Counted from the first letter of the stretch, positions 43,667-53,378 are shown. The stretch is DNA of 64,000 nt from Salipiger bermudensis (GCF_020171625.1 NZ_JAIUZY010000006.1:62001-126000); one strand, 5' to 3'. Program-made: numbers and translations. Notes: generated from the letters alone by a model not told the origin.

Positions 43667-44206
43667 TTAGTCTCCTGATCCGGACTCGGCCATGGCCCTG
43701 GGCCAGGCGACTTGGGAAAGGGCGATGACGCACGAGATTGCCGACCCGAGCAGCGCCGGCAGGAAGGTCCACCAGAGCGGGAGCGACAGCAGCATGGTGC
43801 GGTCACCGTAGTCCCGGCTCTCCAGCATTCCGTGGAACGTCAGGAACGCGAGGCACGCCCAGCCGGCGGCGAAGAGCAGCAGCCAGAGCCAATCGAGCCC
43901 CCGCTGCGCGCGCGACGGCAGCCAGTTGGTGAACAGATCCACCATCACGTGGCCCCGGTTCAACTGACACAGCGGCAGGAAGAGACCGGCGGCAAACGCG
44001 CAGGACATCTCCACGAGTTCGAAGTCGCCGCGGATGCTGCCGAGGCCGAGGTTGCGCATCACGACAGAGATCGCGACCGTGATCGCCACGCCGAAAATGA
44101 CAAGCCCGCCGAGGGCCGCCGGAACGCGCGAGATCCGGTCGAGCCAAACGGCCAAGGGGGAGCGAGCTCCCCCTTGGCGCGGCCAGATGTCTGACCAGTT
44201 GGACAT
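43667..44206 (-). CDS. TRAP transporter small permease (DctQ type)
   Basis: A 179-residue protein with four membrane helices. DctQ features are VVMRNLGLGSIRGDFELVEM near 48-67 and CQLNRGHVMVDLF near 85. It lies 4 bases downstream of the receptor gene, within one operon. Confidence 0.9.
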   Translation of the reverse strand: MSNWSDIWPRQGGARSPLAVWLDRISRVPAALGGLVIFGVAITVAISVVMRNLGLGSIRGDFELVEMSCAFAAGLFLPLCQLNRGHVMVDLFTNWLPSRAQRGLDWLWLLLFAAGWACLAFLTFHGMLESRDYGDRTMLLSLPLWWTFLPALLGSAISCVIALSQVAWPRAMAESGSGD

Positions 44207-44210
44207 GACC

Positions 44211-45263
44211 TCAGGCCCCCTGGTCGAGGAGTTCGTTCACGCGGGCGAGGATGGCCGTACCGTCATGGCCGGCCTCGTCGAGACGCGCGATCCAGTTGGC
44301 GTAGACGGGTTCTGCCGCCTCTTTCCAGGTGGCGATCTCGGCGGCGTCGATCTCGACGATTTCGTTGCCGGTCTCCTCCACCAGCTCTCGGCCCGCGGCC
44401 TCGAAGGACTCGTGCGTGACCTTGCCCATGTGGCACGACAGCTCGAGGCCGGAATTGTCGTCGATCAGCTTGCGCAGGTCGTCCGAGAGCGACTCGTAGG
44501 TCCGCTCGTTCATCAGCAGCGCATTGGTGTTGGCGTAGAGCCCGCGCGCACCGGCGGCGGCTTCGCTCGAGCTCTTGGTCAGTTCGTGCAGCTTGAACGG
44601 CGGGACGACCTCGTAGGGCAGGCAGCAGCCGTCGATGACCCCGTTGCTAAGGCCCACGACCATCTCGGTGACCGGGAAGAACACCGTCTCGGCACCCAGC
44701 GCGGTCAGAAGCTCGCCCATCCCGGCGTTGGGGCTGCGGATCTTCTTGCCCTGCAGGTCGGCTGCGGTCCGCACCGGCGCGTCGCGCATATGCAGCTTGC
44801 CGCCGTCATGGCTCCAGAAGGCCAGCGGCTTCATGCCACGGAACTCGCCTTCGCCGAACTCTTCCATCAGCTTGAACAGGGCGACCGAGGTTTCCTCGGC
44901 ATCCTTGGCCATGAAGGGCAGCCCCATGGTCTCGGCCACCGGGTAGCGCCCGGTGGTGTAGGTCGGCAGAGCCCACGCGATGTCGGCCACGCCCTTTCTG
45001 ACCTGATCCGCGAGCTGCGGCGGCTTGCCACCGAGCTGCATCGCCGGGAAGATCTGCACCTCGATCGCGCCGTCGGATTCCTCGGCGAGCTTCGCGGCCC
45101 ATGGCAGGAAGACCTCGTTGTGCATCGGGGCGACGGCCGGCAGGAAGTGGTGCAGCCGCAGCGTGACTTCCGCGGCATGGGCACGGCCCATCAGCGCCGG
45201 GGTGGCCAGTGTCGCGCCGAGCCCTGCCAGAACATGGCGGCGGTTGAATGGAAGCTTGGACAT
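44211..45263 (-). CDS. TRAP transporter solute-binding protein (DctP type)
   Basis: Periplasmic receptor of 350 residues. The leader (NRRHVLAGLGATLATPALMG) has an RR pair that could direct Tat export. The mature chain shows PMHNEVFLPWAAKLAEESDG and the DctP signature region with Arg in KLHMRDAPVRTAADLQGKKI, followed by VVGLSNGVIDG. The substrate is unknown; the neighbouring FAD dehydrogenase suggests a 2-hydroxy acid. A good GGAGGAACC site precedes the ATG. Confidence 0.9.
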   Translation of the reverse strand: MSKLPFNRRHVLAGLGATLATPALMGRAHAAEVTLRLHHFLPAVAPMHNEVFLPWAAKLAEESDGAIEVQIFPAMQLGGKPPQLADQVRKGVADIAWALPTYTTGRYPVAETMGLPFMAKDAEETSVALFKLMEEFGEGEFRGMKPLAFWSHDGGKLHMRDAPVRTAADLQGKKIRSPNAGMGELLTALGAETVFFPVTEMVVGLSNGVIDGCCLPYEVVPPFKLHELTKSSSEAAAGARGLYANTNALLMNERTYESLSDDLRKLIDDNSGLELSCHMGKVTHESFEAAGRELVEETGNEIVEIDAAEIATWKEAAEPVYANWIARLDEAGHDGTAILARVNELLDQGA

Positions 45264-45423
45264 GGGTTCCTCCCTTGTTTGGGTGTTGTGCGCACAGCCT
45301 GTCCGCTCCGTGCGCCGTAGTCTGGGGTTCGCGCGCCGAGATTGCGCGCGCGAACAAGCGCGTTGCGGGCCCCGGCCATCGTCACAGGTCTCCTCCCCTG
45401 ACGCGCGGGCCCGCCTTTCGCCG

Positions 45424-46887
45424 TTACTCCGTCGGCAAGAGCTTTCCGGGGTTCATGAGGTTCGCGGGATCCAGGGCGGCCTTGATCGCCCGCATCGCGC
45501 AAAGCTGGCTCGGCTGCTTGTAGAGGCGCATCGCGTCCAGCTTGTCCTGACCGATGCCGTGCTCCGCCGAGAAAGATCCGCCGAGATCGCGCAGCTTTTC
45601 GTAGATGACATGCTTCGCACGCTCGAGAGGCAGGTCCGCCCACGCGGCCTCTCCCGATCCGAGAAGGGTGTAATGCAGGTTGCCGTCGCCGAGATGGCCA
45701 ACCGTCGTCGGGCGGAAGCCGAGCGCCTGCATGGCCTCATCCATGCTGGTGACAAACTCGGGGATCTTCGCCAGCGGCAGGGAGACATCGGTGACGTAGA
45801 TCGGACCCGAGGCCATCATCGCCTCGAGCGTGGCCTCGCGCAACTTCCAGAGGTCGAGCCTCTGCTGCTCGGACTGCGCGATCATCGCATCGAGTAGCAT
45901 ACCCTCGTCCATCAGGTCCTCGAGCGCGCTCAGGACCTCCGACTGCAACCGCGGCGCGCCATCCTCGTCGATCTCGGCGTCGACCTGACGGCTCGAGGCC
46001 ACCTCGAAGAACACGCCGACCTCGGCGCGATCCTGCAGGGGCGGCTTGATCTCGGGGAAGGCGGCGCAGATCGTGTCCACCGCCTCACCGGACATGAACT
46101 CGAAGGCCTCGACATTGCCGCCGGTGCGATCCTGAAGCGCGTTCAGCGCGGGGGCGGCGGCCTCAAGGGATGACAGCGACAGGAAGGCCGCAGACCGCAC
46201 CTTGGGCATGGGGAAGAGCTTGAACACGGCGGCGGTGATGATGCCGAGCGTCCCCTCCGCCCCGATGAGCAGGTGGCGCAGGTCGTATCCGGTGTTGTCT
46301 TTCCGCAATCCGGCCAGATCGTTCACGATCGACCCATCCGGCAGGACGGCTTCGATGCCGAGGCAAAGCTCCCTGGTCGTGCCGTAGCGAACCACGTTGG
46401 ATCCGCCGGCATTCGTTGCCAGTGCGCCGCCGATCCGGCAACTGCCCTGCGCTCCGAATGTCAGCGGGAAGACCAGCTCGTGTTCCAGCGCGGTCTTCTG
46501 CATCAGCTCGAGAATGACGCCCGCTTCGACCGTGAGGGTGCGGGCTTGCGCATCGATGCCGCGAATGGCCGTCATCCTGTCCGTCGAGAGGACGACGCAG
46601 CGCCCCTCACCGGCGGGCACGCCACCCCCGCACAGGCCCGTTCGGCCCCCCTGAGGCACGATCGCGATGTTGTGCCGGGCACAAAGCGTCACGAGGTCCG
46701 AGACCTCCTGCGTGGAGGCCGGGCGCAGCACCGCGATGGCCCTGTCCCGCACCTTTCCCGTCCAGTCCTCGTGATACGGCTCGGTGGCGCTGGCCTCGGT
46801 GAGGACCCGCTCGGGACCGATCAAAGCCTCACATGCCCGAAGGAAAGCGTCATCGTCGGTCATGAGGGGGTCGGTCACGTGCTTCAC
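45424..46887 (-). CDS. FAD-binding 2-hydroxyacid dehydrogenase, GlcD/D-2-hydroxyglutarate dehydrogenase-like
   Basis: A 487-residue flavoenzyme. The PCMH FAD-binding domain has the phosphate loop PQGGRTGLCGGGVPAGEG (about 77-95) and FGAQGSCRIGGALATNAGG. The C-terminal cap contains VGHLGDGNLHYTLLG (metal or substrate His) and EHGIGQDKLDAMRLYK. It would oxidise glycolate, D-lactate or D-2-hydroxyglutarate to the 2-oxoacid. The GTG start at 46887 has GGAG 8 bases upstream, unlike the internal ATG at 46863. The TRAP operon follows after 160 bases; GntR is divergent. Confidence 0.88.
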   Translation of the reverse strand: MKHVTDPLMTDDDAFLRACEALIGPERVLTEASATEPYHEDWTGKVRDRAIAVLRPASTQEVSDLVTLCARHNIAIVPQGGRTGLCGGGVPAGEGRCVVLSTDRMTAIRGIDAQARTLTVEAGVILELMQKTALEHELVFPLTFGAQGSCRIGGALATNAGGSNVVRYGTTRELCLGIEAVLPDGSIVNDLAGLRKDNTGYDLRHLLIGAEGTLGIITAAVFKLFPMPKVRSAAFLSLSSLEAAAPALNALQDRTGGNVEAFEFMSGEAVDTICAAFPEIKPPLQDRAEVGVFFEVASSRQVDAEIDEDGAPRLQSEVLSALEDLMDEGMLLDAMIAQSEQQRLDLWKLREATLEAMMASGPIYVTDVSLPLAKIPEFVTSMDEAMQALGFRPTTVGHLGDGNLHYTLLGSGEAAWADLPLERAKHVIYEKLRDLGGSFSAEHGIGQDKLDAMRLYKQPSQLCAMRAIKAALDPANLMNPGKLLPTE

Positions 46888-46936
46888 AAGAATGCTCCAA
46901 AAAACGTCACGACGAGGGCCTGAAACCCGCCTTAAA

Positions 46937-46987
46937 CTACCATGTTACACACTACCTAACGTTGTCAAGTGACATCTAACATGGTAG
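46937..46987. promoter_or_regulatory. Perfect 11-bp inverted repeat, candidate GntR operator
   Basis: CTACCATGTTA (46937-46947) and TAACATGGTAG (46977-46987) are exact inverse complements with 29 bases between. They lie in the gap between the divergent dehydrogenase and GntR genes, overlapping both probable promoters. Confidence 0.7.
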
Positions 46988-47022
46988 AATTTGACCGCTG
47001 GCGCGCGAAGGAGGGCAGGGCG

Positions 47023-47709
47023 ATGGACCCGATTAAACCACCACAATCCCTCATGGAACTCACGGCGGAGCGGATCCGCGAAGCGATCATCCGGGGGGAA
47101 TTGCCTCTGGGATCGAAGGTCTCGGAACAGAAGCTTGCCGACACGCTCAGGATCAGCCGCTCTCCGGTGCGCGAGGCCTTGGCGCTTCTACAGATCGAAG
47201 GCCTGATCCGGGTCCTGCCGAAACGGGGATCGTTCGTCTTCACGCCGGACGAGAAGACCGTCGATGACCTCTGTGACCATCGCTCCTGTCTGGAGCGGTC
47301 CTGTCTCGAGTTCGCGCTGGAACGGGACGCGGAGACGCTGCTCGTGCGGCTGCGCAAGGGGATCGACGAGATGCAGACGGCGATCTCGCGCAACGACTCG
47401 GTTGCGTACTCGATGGCCGATATGAGGTTTCACCGCGCCATCGTCGCGTGCAGCGGAAATCACTCGATGGCCAAGGTCTACGAGTCGACGATCGGGCCTC
47501 TGATGGCCCTTCGGACGCATCTGTTCACAGAGATGAAGGCGGATATCGACGTCTCAATGGCGCAGCATGTCGCCCTGCTCTCGGCCTGCGAGGCGCGCGA
47601 CCTGGAGCTTGGGCAGGACATCATCAAGCAGCATGTGCGGAAGCTGACGGAGCATTATCGGGCCAGCGTGCAGGAGGAAACGCCGCGCGCGCCGCGCCGG
47701 GGGTCCTGA
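47023..47709 (+). CDS. GntR-family regulator (FadR/FCD subfamily)
   Basis: A 228-residue repressor-type protein. The winged helix (about 12-75) includes ADTLRISRSPVREALALLQI and VLPKRGSFVF. The FCD effector domain has candidate metal-binding His in MRFHRAIVACSGN and MAQHVALLSACE plus IIKQHVRKL. ATG 47023 has AAGGAGGG at a good distance; the in-frame ATG at 46969 lies inside the inverted repeat and is rejected. It likely responds to the 2-hydroxyacid handled by the divergent genes. Confidence 0.88.
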   Translation: MDPIKPPQSLMELTAERIREAIIRGELPLGSKVSEQKLADTLRISRSPVREALALLQIEGLIRVLPKRGSFVFTPDEKTVDDLCDHRSCLERSCLEFALERDAETLLVRLRKGIDEMQTAISRNDSVAYSMADMRFHRAIVACSGNHSMAKVYESTIGPLMALRTHLFTEMKADIDVSMAQHVALLSACEARDLELGQDIIKQHVRKLTEHYRASVQEETPRAPRRGS

Positions 47710-47839
47710 CGCGACACCGCGCGCAATGCTCGCAGGCCGAAGGCCGGGCAACCTGATCCCGTGCACCCGGCCCGGGATGCGTTAGGGCGCCCTTCGCCGG
47801 TCGATGCCGCGTCGCCAAAGCGGCAGGGTCACCGGGGTC

Positions 47840-48193
47840 TCACCCTGCGATCACGAGGGTTCCGTCGACAACCGTCACCGGGACCGGGTCCAGACCGCAA
47901 TCCGCGCCGTCGATCGCCTCGCCGCTCCCGAGGTCGAACCGCGCCCCATGGGCCGTGCAGAGCAGCATCTGCCCATCCGCGGACAGAAGCTGATCGCCGC
48001 GGTAATTCAGCGGTAGGTACTGGTGCGGGCAGGCGTTGACATAAGCGCGCACCTGCGCGCCATCGCGCGCCACGAGGAGGGGGAAGGCCCCCTTGTCGGT
48101 CTCGACCGTCAGCGCCGCGACGGCGCCCAGCGTCTCGAGATCGCAGACCCGCGTGCCCGGCGCAGGCGCGGTCGAATAATCCGTCCAGGCCAT
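47840..48193 (-). CDS. Rieske-type [2Fe-2S] small protein
   Basis: A 117-residue soluble ferredoxin-like protein. Cluster ligands are in ACPHQYLPL (Cys-x-His) and LLCTAHGARFDLGSGE (Cys-x-x-His), and the latter continues into a typical Rieske loop. It lies downstream of hppD in the same direction with a hairpin between. No partner oxygenase is adjacent; it may assist aromatic catabolism, but that is inference from position. Confidence 0.88.
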   Translation of the reverse strand: MAWTDYSTAPAPGTRVCDLETLGAVAALTVETDKGAFPLLVARDGAQVRAYVNACPHQYLPLNYRGDQLLSADGQMLLCTAHGARFDLGSGEAIDGADCGLDPVPVTVVDGTLVIAG

Positions 48194-48212
48194 GAGGACC
48201 TCCGTAAGAAAA

Positions 48213-48236
48213 CTGCGCGCCCCGAAGAGCGCGCAG
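48213..48236 (-). terminator. Hairpin between hppD and the Rieske gene
   Basis: 8-bp arms CTGCGCGC / GCGCGCAG with an 8-base loop lie in the 62-base gap. It could attenuate read-through from hppD into the Rieske gene. Confidence 0.55.
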
Positions 48237-48255
48237 CGACAGGATCGAACCGGAG

Positions 48256-49368
48256 TTACTCGGCCGGGCTGGCGCTCAGCACGCCGCGGCGCACCTGGTC
48301 TTCCTCGATCGACTCGAACAGGGCGCGGAAGTTGCCCTCGCCGAAGCCGTCATCCCCCTTGCGCTGAATGAATTCGAAGAAGATCGGCCCGATCACGGTT
48401 TTCGAGAAGATCTGCAGCAGGATCCGCGTCTCGCCGCCGCCGACGACCCCCTCGCCGTCGATCAGGATGCCATTTTTCTTCATCCGGTCAATCGGTTCCT
48501 CGTGGTCCTTCACGCGGCGGCGCGACATCTCGTAGTAGGTGTCAGGCGGGCCGGGCATGAAGTCCATCCCGGCGGCCTTGATCTGGTCCGTCGCGGTGTA
48601 GATGTCGTTGGAGGCAATGGCGATGTGCTGAATGCCTTCGCCCTTGTACTCCTTCAGGTACTCCTCGATCTGGCTGTGATCGTCGGTGGACTCGTTGATC
48701 GGGATCCGGATCTTGCCGTCGGGGCTGGTCAGCGCGCGGCTCACGAGACCGGTCTGCTTGCCCTTGATGTCGAAATACTTGATTTCGCGGAAATTGAAGG
48801 TCTCGTTGTAGAACTTGTACCACGTGTCCATGTTGCCGCGGATCACGTTGTGGGTCAGGTGGTCAAGGTAGAAGAAGCCGAAGCCCTCGGGGCGCGGGTC
48901 CGCGTCGCCCAGCCAATCGTAGTCGGCCTCGTAGGCGCTGCCCTCGTCACCGTAGGTGTCGATGAAATAAAGCAGCGACCCGCCGATGCCGTAGACCGCG
49001 GGCGCTTCGATGGACTTGCCGGAATCGGTGTATTCGGTTGCGCCCAGATCGAGCGCGCGCTTCAGGGCAACCTGCGCGTCGACCACGCGCCACGCCATCG
49101 CGGGGGCACAGGGGCCGTGCTCTTTGACGAACTCGGCGCCCTGGCTGTCGGGCTCGCCGTTCAGCAGGTAGTTGATGTCGCCCTGGCGGTAGAGCGTGAT
49201 GTTCTTGGTCTTGTGCTTGGCGACCGGGACAAAGCCCATCTGGCGGAAGATCCGGTCGAGAACCTCCGGGTCTGGATGCGCATACTCGACGAACTCGAAG
49301 CCGTCGGTGCCTGCCGGGTTCGCGTCACTGATCGTGGCCTTGGGGGCGTCATGTGGGAAAGGACCCAT
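48256..49368 (-). CDS. hppD: 4-hydroxyphenylpyruvate dioxygenase
   Basis: Iron enzyme that turns 4-hydroxyphenylpyruvate into homogentisate, 370 residues. The second glyoxalase-type domain carries ligands in DHLTHNVIRG (first His), EGIQHIAIASNDI (second His) and GPIFFEFIQRKGDDGFGEGNF (Glu). The ATG at 49366-49368 begins MGPFPHDAPK; the upstream ATG at 49446 would run into the divergent Lrp promoter. It feeds the hmgA-fahA-maiA operon 3 kb away. Confidence 0.95.
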   Translation of the reverse strand: MGPFPHDAPKATISDANPAGTDGFEFVEYAHPDPEVLDRIFRQMGFVPVAKHKTKNITLYRQGDINYLLNGEPDSQGAEFVKEHGPCAPAMAWRVVDAQVALKRALDLGATEYTDSGKSIEAPAVYGIGGSLLYFIDTYGDEGSAYEADYDWLGDADPRPEGFGFFYLDHLTHNVIRGNMDTWYKFYNETFNFREIKYFDIKGKQTGLVSRALTSPDGKIRIPINESTDDHSQIEEYLKEYKGEGIQHIAIASNDIYTATDQIKAAGMDFMPGPPDTYYEMSRRRVKDHEEPIDRMKKNGILIDGEGVVGGGETRILLQIFSKTVIGPIFFEFIQRKGDDGFGEGNFRALFESIEEDQVRRGVLSASPAE

Positions 49369-49500
49369 GGTTTCCTCCGCTTGGTAGTGTCTATGTCCCC
49401 GCCATAGTGCCAGCGGAGCGGTGCACGGTGCTTGCAAAAGACACATTCATGAGGCAATTTTTACACGAAAGACGCACCGAATAGGGCGGGGGTGCACGAG

Positions 49501-49962
49501 ATGGAGCTTGATAGCTTCGACATTGCGATACTTGGCGCATTGCAGCGGGACGGAAGCATGACCAACGCCGCCCTGTCGGATGTGGTGAAGCTCTCGGCCT
49601 CGCAATGCTCTCGCAGGCGGGCGGCGCTCGAAGCCGCGGGCATTATCGAAGGCTACATGGCCCGGCTGAATGCCGGAAAGCTGGGCTACGGCTTGCGCGC
49701 GATCACCCGCGTGAACCTGTCGAGCCATGGCCAGCAGAACGAAGGCAACTTCGCGCGCTTCGTTGAGCAACAGCCGCAGATCCGGGCGGCCTTCTCCGTG
49801 TCGGGCGATGCCGATTACATTCTCGATGTGCGGGTCCGGGATCTGGAGAGCTTTGCCGATTTCGTGCATCGCCACCTCCTGCCGCATCCGCAGGTGTCCC
49901 AGGTGCGCTCGGAGATCGTTCTGAAGACCCTGAAAGACGATCAGGGTCTCGCGCCGGCTTGA
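49501..49962 (+). CDS. Lrp/AsnC-family regulator divergent from hppD
   Basis: A 153-residue regulator. The helix-turn-helix lies near 5-50 (LGALQRDGSMTNAALSDVVK, SASQCSRRRAALEAAGIIEG) and the C-terminal RAM ligand domain includes VSGDADYILDVRVRDLESFA. ATG 49501 or GTG 49492 may be used. Divergence from hppD with a gap of about 130 bases suggests control of hppD by an aromatic amino acid or its 2-oxoacid. Confidence 0.88.
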   Translation: MELDSFDIAILGALQRDGSMTNAALSDVVKLSASQCSRRRAALEAAGIIEGYMARLNAGKLGYGLRAITRVNLSSHGQQNEGNFARFVEQQPQIRAAFSVSGDADYILDVRVRDLESFADFVHRHLLPHPQVSQVRSEIVLKTLKDDQGLAPA

Positions 49963-50065
49963 GGCGCATGGCGACCGTGCGCTTCTCCGGCTGTCCGGGG
50001 GTCATCCTGTTCGCGCGGCCGAGGGCCACCGGCGCGGTCCGATGGCCCTTGCTCACGGTCTCTCG

Positions 50066-50719
50066 TCAGACCCGCTCGCCACACGGGGCTGCGGCGCGAT
50101 GAACCCGGTCGGGATGCGCCGCCGCAAAGGCAGGGTGGGCCGCACAGCTTGCCGCCACCGCCGCGATGCGGGGCAGGTGGGCATAGGCGATCCCCCACCG
50201 ATCCGCGTTGTAGAGCTGGGGGATCAGGGCGCAATCGGCCATCGTGGGCCTGTCCGCATGGCAGAACGCCCCGGCAAAACCTGGGTGATCCAGCAGCGCC
50301 TCGAAAGCGTCCAGACCCGCCGCGATGGTCTCGCGGTTCCAGTCGGCGCGCGCCTCGGCGCCTGCCAGCGCCTCGACCCGGTTCAGCGTGCGCAGGTTCG
50401 ACAGCGGATGGATCTCGCAGGCGATGGCCTGGCTCAGCCGGCGCACATGCGCCCGCTCGGCCGGCCGCTTGGGCAGAAGGGCAGGGGCCGGCCGGGTCTC
50501 CTCGAGATACTCGATGATCGCGAGGGACTGCGTCAGCACCAGCCCGTCGACCTCGAGCGCCGGAACCAGCCCCTGCGGGTTCAGCGCCAGATGGGCGCCG
50601 CTGCGCTGCGCCCCGGCGACCAGATCGACAGGCACCTGCTCGAAGCAGAGCCCCTTCAGGGCCAGCGCAATTCGTACCCGATAGGAGGCCGAGGAGCGCC
50701 AGAAGTCGTGCAGGATCAT
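50066..50719 (-). CDS. maiA: Maleylacetoacetate isomerase (zeta-class GST)
   Basis: Glutathione-dependent isomerase, 217 residues, giving fumarylacetoacetate. The GST N-domain starts ILHDFWRSSASYRVRIALAL, with the Ser-Ser-x-Ser/Cys-like active-site loop of zeta enzymes, then NPQGLVPALEVDG and QSLAIIEYLEET. The C-domain has HPLSNLRTLNRV and PTMADCALIPQLYNA. The ATG at 50717-50719 is 2 bases after the fahA stop. Confidence 0.93.
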   Translation of the reverse strand: MILHDFWRSSASYRVRIALALKGLCFEQVPVDLVAGAQRSGAHLALNPQGLVPALEVDGLVLTQSLAIIEYLEETRPAPALLPKRPAERAHVRRLSQAIACEIHPLSNLRTLNRVEALAGAEARADWNRETIAAGLDAFEALLDHPGFAGAFCHADRPTMADCALIPQLYNADRWGIAYAHLPRIAAVAASCAAHPAFAAAHPDRVHRAAAPCGERV

Positions 50720-50721
50720 GC

Positions 50722-51927
50722 TCAGTCCCGGGCGGCGCGGATCGTGCCCGAACAGGGGCCGAAGCCGATGCTGTAGCCCTCGCCATGCGCCGTCGCGAAC
50801 AGCGTGACCTCGTCGCCGTCCTCGAGGAAGGTCCGCGGCGCACCATCTACCGTCACCGGCGCCTTCCCACCCTGCGTCATCTCCAGCAGGGCGCCGGTCT
50901 GGTCGGGGGCCGGGCCGCTGATCGTGCCGGAGCCGAGCAGGTCGCCGACCCGCATCGGGCAGCCCGAGCTGGTGTGATGGGCCAACTGCTGGGCGCTGGA
51001 ATAGTACATGACGTTGTAGTTCGTGCGCCCCATGACCTGACCGTTCATGCTCCAGCCGATCTCGAGGTCGTAGAGACCCGGGCGGCTCTCGTGCAGGTAG
51101 GGCAGGAGCGGGTTGACGCGGTCGGCGCCGGCGCTGCGGAACGGCTCGAGCGAGGCCTGCGTGACGATCCACGGGCTGATGGTGGTGCCGAGCGCCTTGG
51201 ACTGGAACGGCCCCAGCGGCTGATACTCCCACGCCTGCACATCGCGGGCCGACCAGTCGTTCAGCAGGACATAGCCGAAGATCATCTCCTCGGCCTCGTC
51301 CACGCTGACGCGGCTTCCCATCGGGTTCGATCCGCCGACGATGGCGCCCAGCTCGAGCTCGAGATCCAGCCGTCGGCAGGGGGCCCATTCGGGGCCGGTC
51401 TCGCCCTTTAGCTGGCCCATGGGGCGGCGGATCGGGGTGCCGGAGACCACGACCGACGAGGCGCGACCGTTGTAGCCGATCGGCATGTGGGTCCATTGCG
51501 CGGGAAGCGCATCCTCGGGGCCGCGGAACAGCACGCCCACGTTGAACGCGTGGTTTTTCGAGGCGTAGAAGTCGGTGAATTCCGTCACCTGAATCGGCAG
51601 GTGCAACGTTGCATCGGACAGGGCTACCAGCGGCAGGTCACGGTTGCCATCCTCGGCGAGCAGCGCTGTCAGGCGCGCGCGCACCTGATCCCACATCGAC
51701 CGGCCCAGAGCCATGAAGCCGTTCAGCCGGGGCTCTGCGAAGGTGCCCTTCGCATCGACGAGTCCCTGCGCCTCGCAGGCGGCAAGGTCGAGGATCCTGT
51801 CACCGATGGCCACCCCGCAGCGGGGGGCCTTGCTCGCTAGGGAAAACACGCCATAGGGCAGGTTGTTGAGGGGGAAGGGACACTCCGCGACGTTCGCGCT
51901 TTCGATCCAGGACCGCAGCAATGCCAT
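50722..51927 (-). CDS. fahA: Fumarylacetoacetase
   Basis: Last enzyme of homogentisate breakdown, 401 residues, cleaving fumarylacetoacetate to fumarate and acetoacetate. SLASKAPRCGVAIGDRILDL near the N-terminus, YASKNHAFNVGVLFRG, and the metal-site residues in LDLELELGAIVG (Glu pair) and YVLLNDWSARDVQAWEYQPL (Asp) are as in FAH. It lies 74 bases after hmgA and 2 bases before maiA. Confidence 0.94.
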   Translation of the reverse strand: MALLRSWIESANVAECPFPLNNLPYGVFSLASKAPRCGVAIGDRILDLAACEAQGLVDAKGTFAEPRLNGFMALGRSMWDQVRARLTALLAEDGNRDLPLVALSDATLHLPIQVTEFTDFYASKNHAFNVGVLFRGPEDALPAQWTHMPIGYNGRASSVVVSGTPIRRPMGQLKGETGPEWAPCRRLDLELELGAIVGGSNPMGSRVSVDEAEEMIFGYVLLNDWSARDVQAWEYQPLGPFQSKALGTTISPWIVTQASLEPFRSAGADRVNPLLPYLHESRPGLYDLEIGWSMNGQVMGRTNYNVMYYSSAQQLAHHTSSGCPMRVGDLLGSGTISGPAPDQTGALLEMTQGGKAPVTVDGAPRTFLEDGDEVTLFATAHGEGYSIGFGPCSGTIRAARD

Positions 51928-52001
51928 GCGCCGTCTCCTTTGTCGTTCCGGGTATTGATGTCATCGACGGGAGAGAGGGGCCAGACGGCCCGCTCTCACG
52001 C

Positions 52002-53378
52002 TCACTTCTCGCCCGGCGTGCCGTCGAACTTCTTCTCGAGCCGCTGCCAGACGTCCGGGTAGTCCTCCTGGATCGGAGCTTCGCGGGCGGCGAACTCGGT
52101 CAGGTGCTGCGGGAAGCGGGTCTCGAACATGAAGGACATGGTGTTGTCCAGTTTCTCGGGCTTGAGCTCGGCGTTGCTGGCGTCCTCGAAGGCGTTGCGA
52201 TCGGGGCCGTGCGGCAACATGCAGTTGTGGAGGCTGATCCCGCCCGGCGCGAAGCCCTGCGGCTTGGCGTCGTACTGGCCGTAGATGTTGCCCATCAGCT
52301 CGGACATGATGTTCTTGTGATACCACGGTGGGCGGAACGAATGCTCGGCCACCATCCAGCGTTCGCGGAACAGCACGAAGTCGATGTTGGCGGTGCCCTC
52401 CTGTCCCGACGGCGCGGTCAGGACGGTGAAGATCGACGGATCCGGATGGTCGAACAGGATCGCGCCGACAGGGCTGTAGGTGCGCAGGTCGTACTTGTAG
52501 GCGCAGTAGTTGCCGTGCCACGCGACCACGTCCAGCGGGCTGTGGTCGATCCAGCTTTCGTGGAACTGGCCGCACCATTTGATGACGACGCGCGAGCGGA
52601 CCTCGCGATCCTCGAACGCCGCGACCGGCGACTTGAAGTCGCGCGGGTTCGCCATGCAGTTGGCGCCGATCGGGCCACGGCCCGGCAGATCGAACTTCTG
52701 CCCGTAATTCTCGCACACGAAGCCGCGGCACGGGCCGTCCAGAACCTCGACGCGGTACACCATGCCGCGCGGGATGATGGCGATCTCCTTCGGCTCGAGG
52801 TCGATCACGCCCAGCTCGGTGCAGAACCGCAGCCGTCCCTCCTGCGGGACCACCAGCAGCTCGCTGTCCGCCGAGAAGAAATACTCGTCCGTCATCGACT
52901 GCGTGACGAGGTAGACGTGGCTCGCCATGCCGACCTGGATGTTCACGTCGCCCGCGGTGGTGATCGTGCGCATCCCCGTGAGCCAGGTCAGGTCCTGCTC
53001 GGGCACCGGGATCGGATCCCAGCGATACTGGCCCAGCGACATGATGTTCTCGCCCTGCGGATCGAAGGGCGCGACGTTCGGCGCCGTCTTCCAATAGGGC
53101 AGATCTATGGGAGAGAACCGGCCCGTGTGATGCACCGACGGCCGGATGCGGTAGCACCAGGTCCGTTCGTTCTGGCCGCGCGGGGCGGTGAAGGCGGTGC
53201 CGGAGAGCTGTTCGGCATAAAGGCCGTAGTTCACCTTTTGCGGGCTGTTCTGCCCCTGCGGCAGGGCGCCGGGCAGCGCCTCGGTCTCGAAGTCGTTGCC
53301 GAAGCCGGGCATGTAGCCTTCGGTCGTGCCGGTCGTCGTGGCTGCACGGGTCATCTCGGCGGGCGAAGGGGTGGTCAT
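52002..53378 (-). CDS. hmgA: Homogentisate 1,2-dioxygenase
   Basis: Ring-cleaving iron dioxygenase, 458 residues. [19 protein letters not shown] near the N-terminus and the active-site blocks [20 protein letters not shown] (His and Glu ligands) and [15 protein letters not shown] (His) are intact. The ATG at 53376-53378 has GAGGA 6 bases upstream and is preferred over those at 53390 and 53411. It heads the operon hmgA-fahA-maiA, and three palindromes lie just upstream. Confidence 0.95.
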   Translation of the reverse strand: MTTPSPAEMTRAATTTGTTEGYMPGFGNDFETEALPGALPQGQNSPQKVNYGLYAEQLSGTAFTAPRGQNERTWCYRIRPSVHHTGRFSPIDLPYWKTAPNVAPFDPQGENIMSLGQYRWDPIPVPEQDLTWLTGMRTITTAGDVNIQVGMASHVYLVTQSMTDEYFFSADSELLVVPQEGRLRFCTELGVIDLEPKEIAIIPRGMVYRVEVLDGPCRGFVCENYGQKFDLPGRGPIGANCMANPRDFKSPVAAFEDREVRSRVVIKWCGQFHESWIDHSPLDVVAWHGNYCAYKYDLRTYSPVGAILFDHPDPSIFTVLTAPSGQEGTANIDFVLFRERWMVAEHSFRPPWYHKNIMSELMGNIYGQYDAKPQGFAPGGISLHNCMLPHGPDRNAFEDASNAELKPEKLDNTMSFMFETRFPQHLTEFAAREAPIQEDYPDVWQRLEKKFDGTPGEK

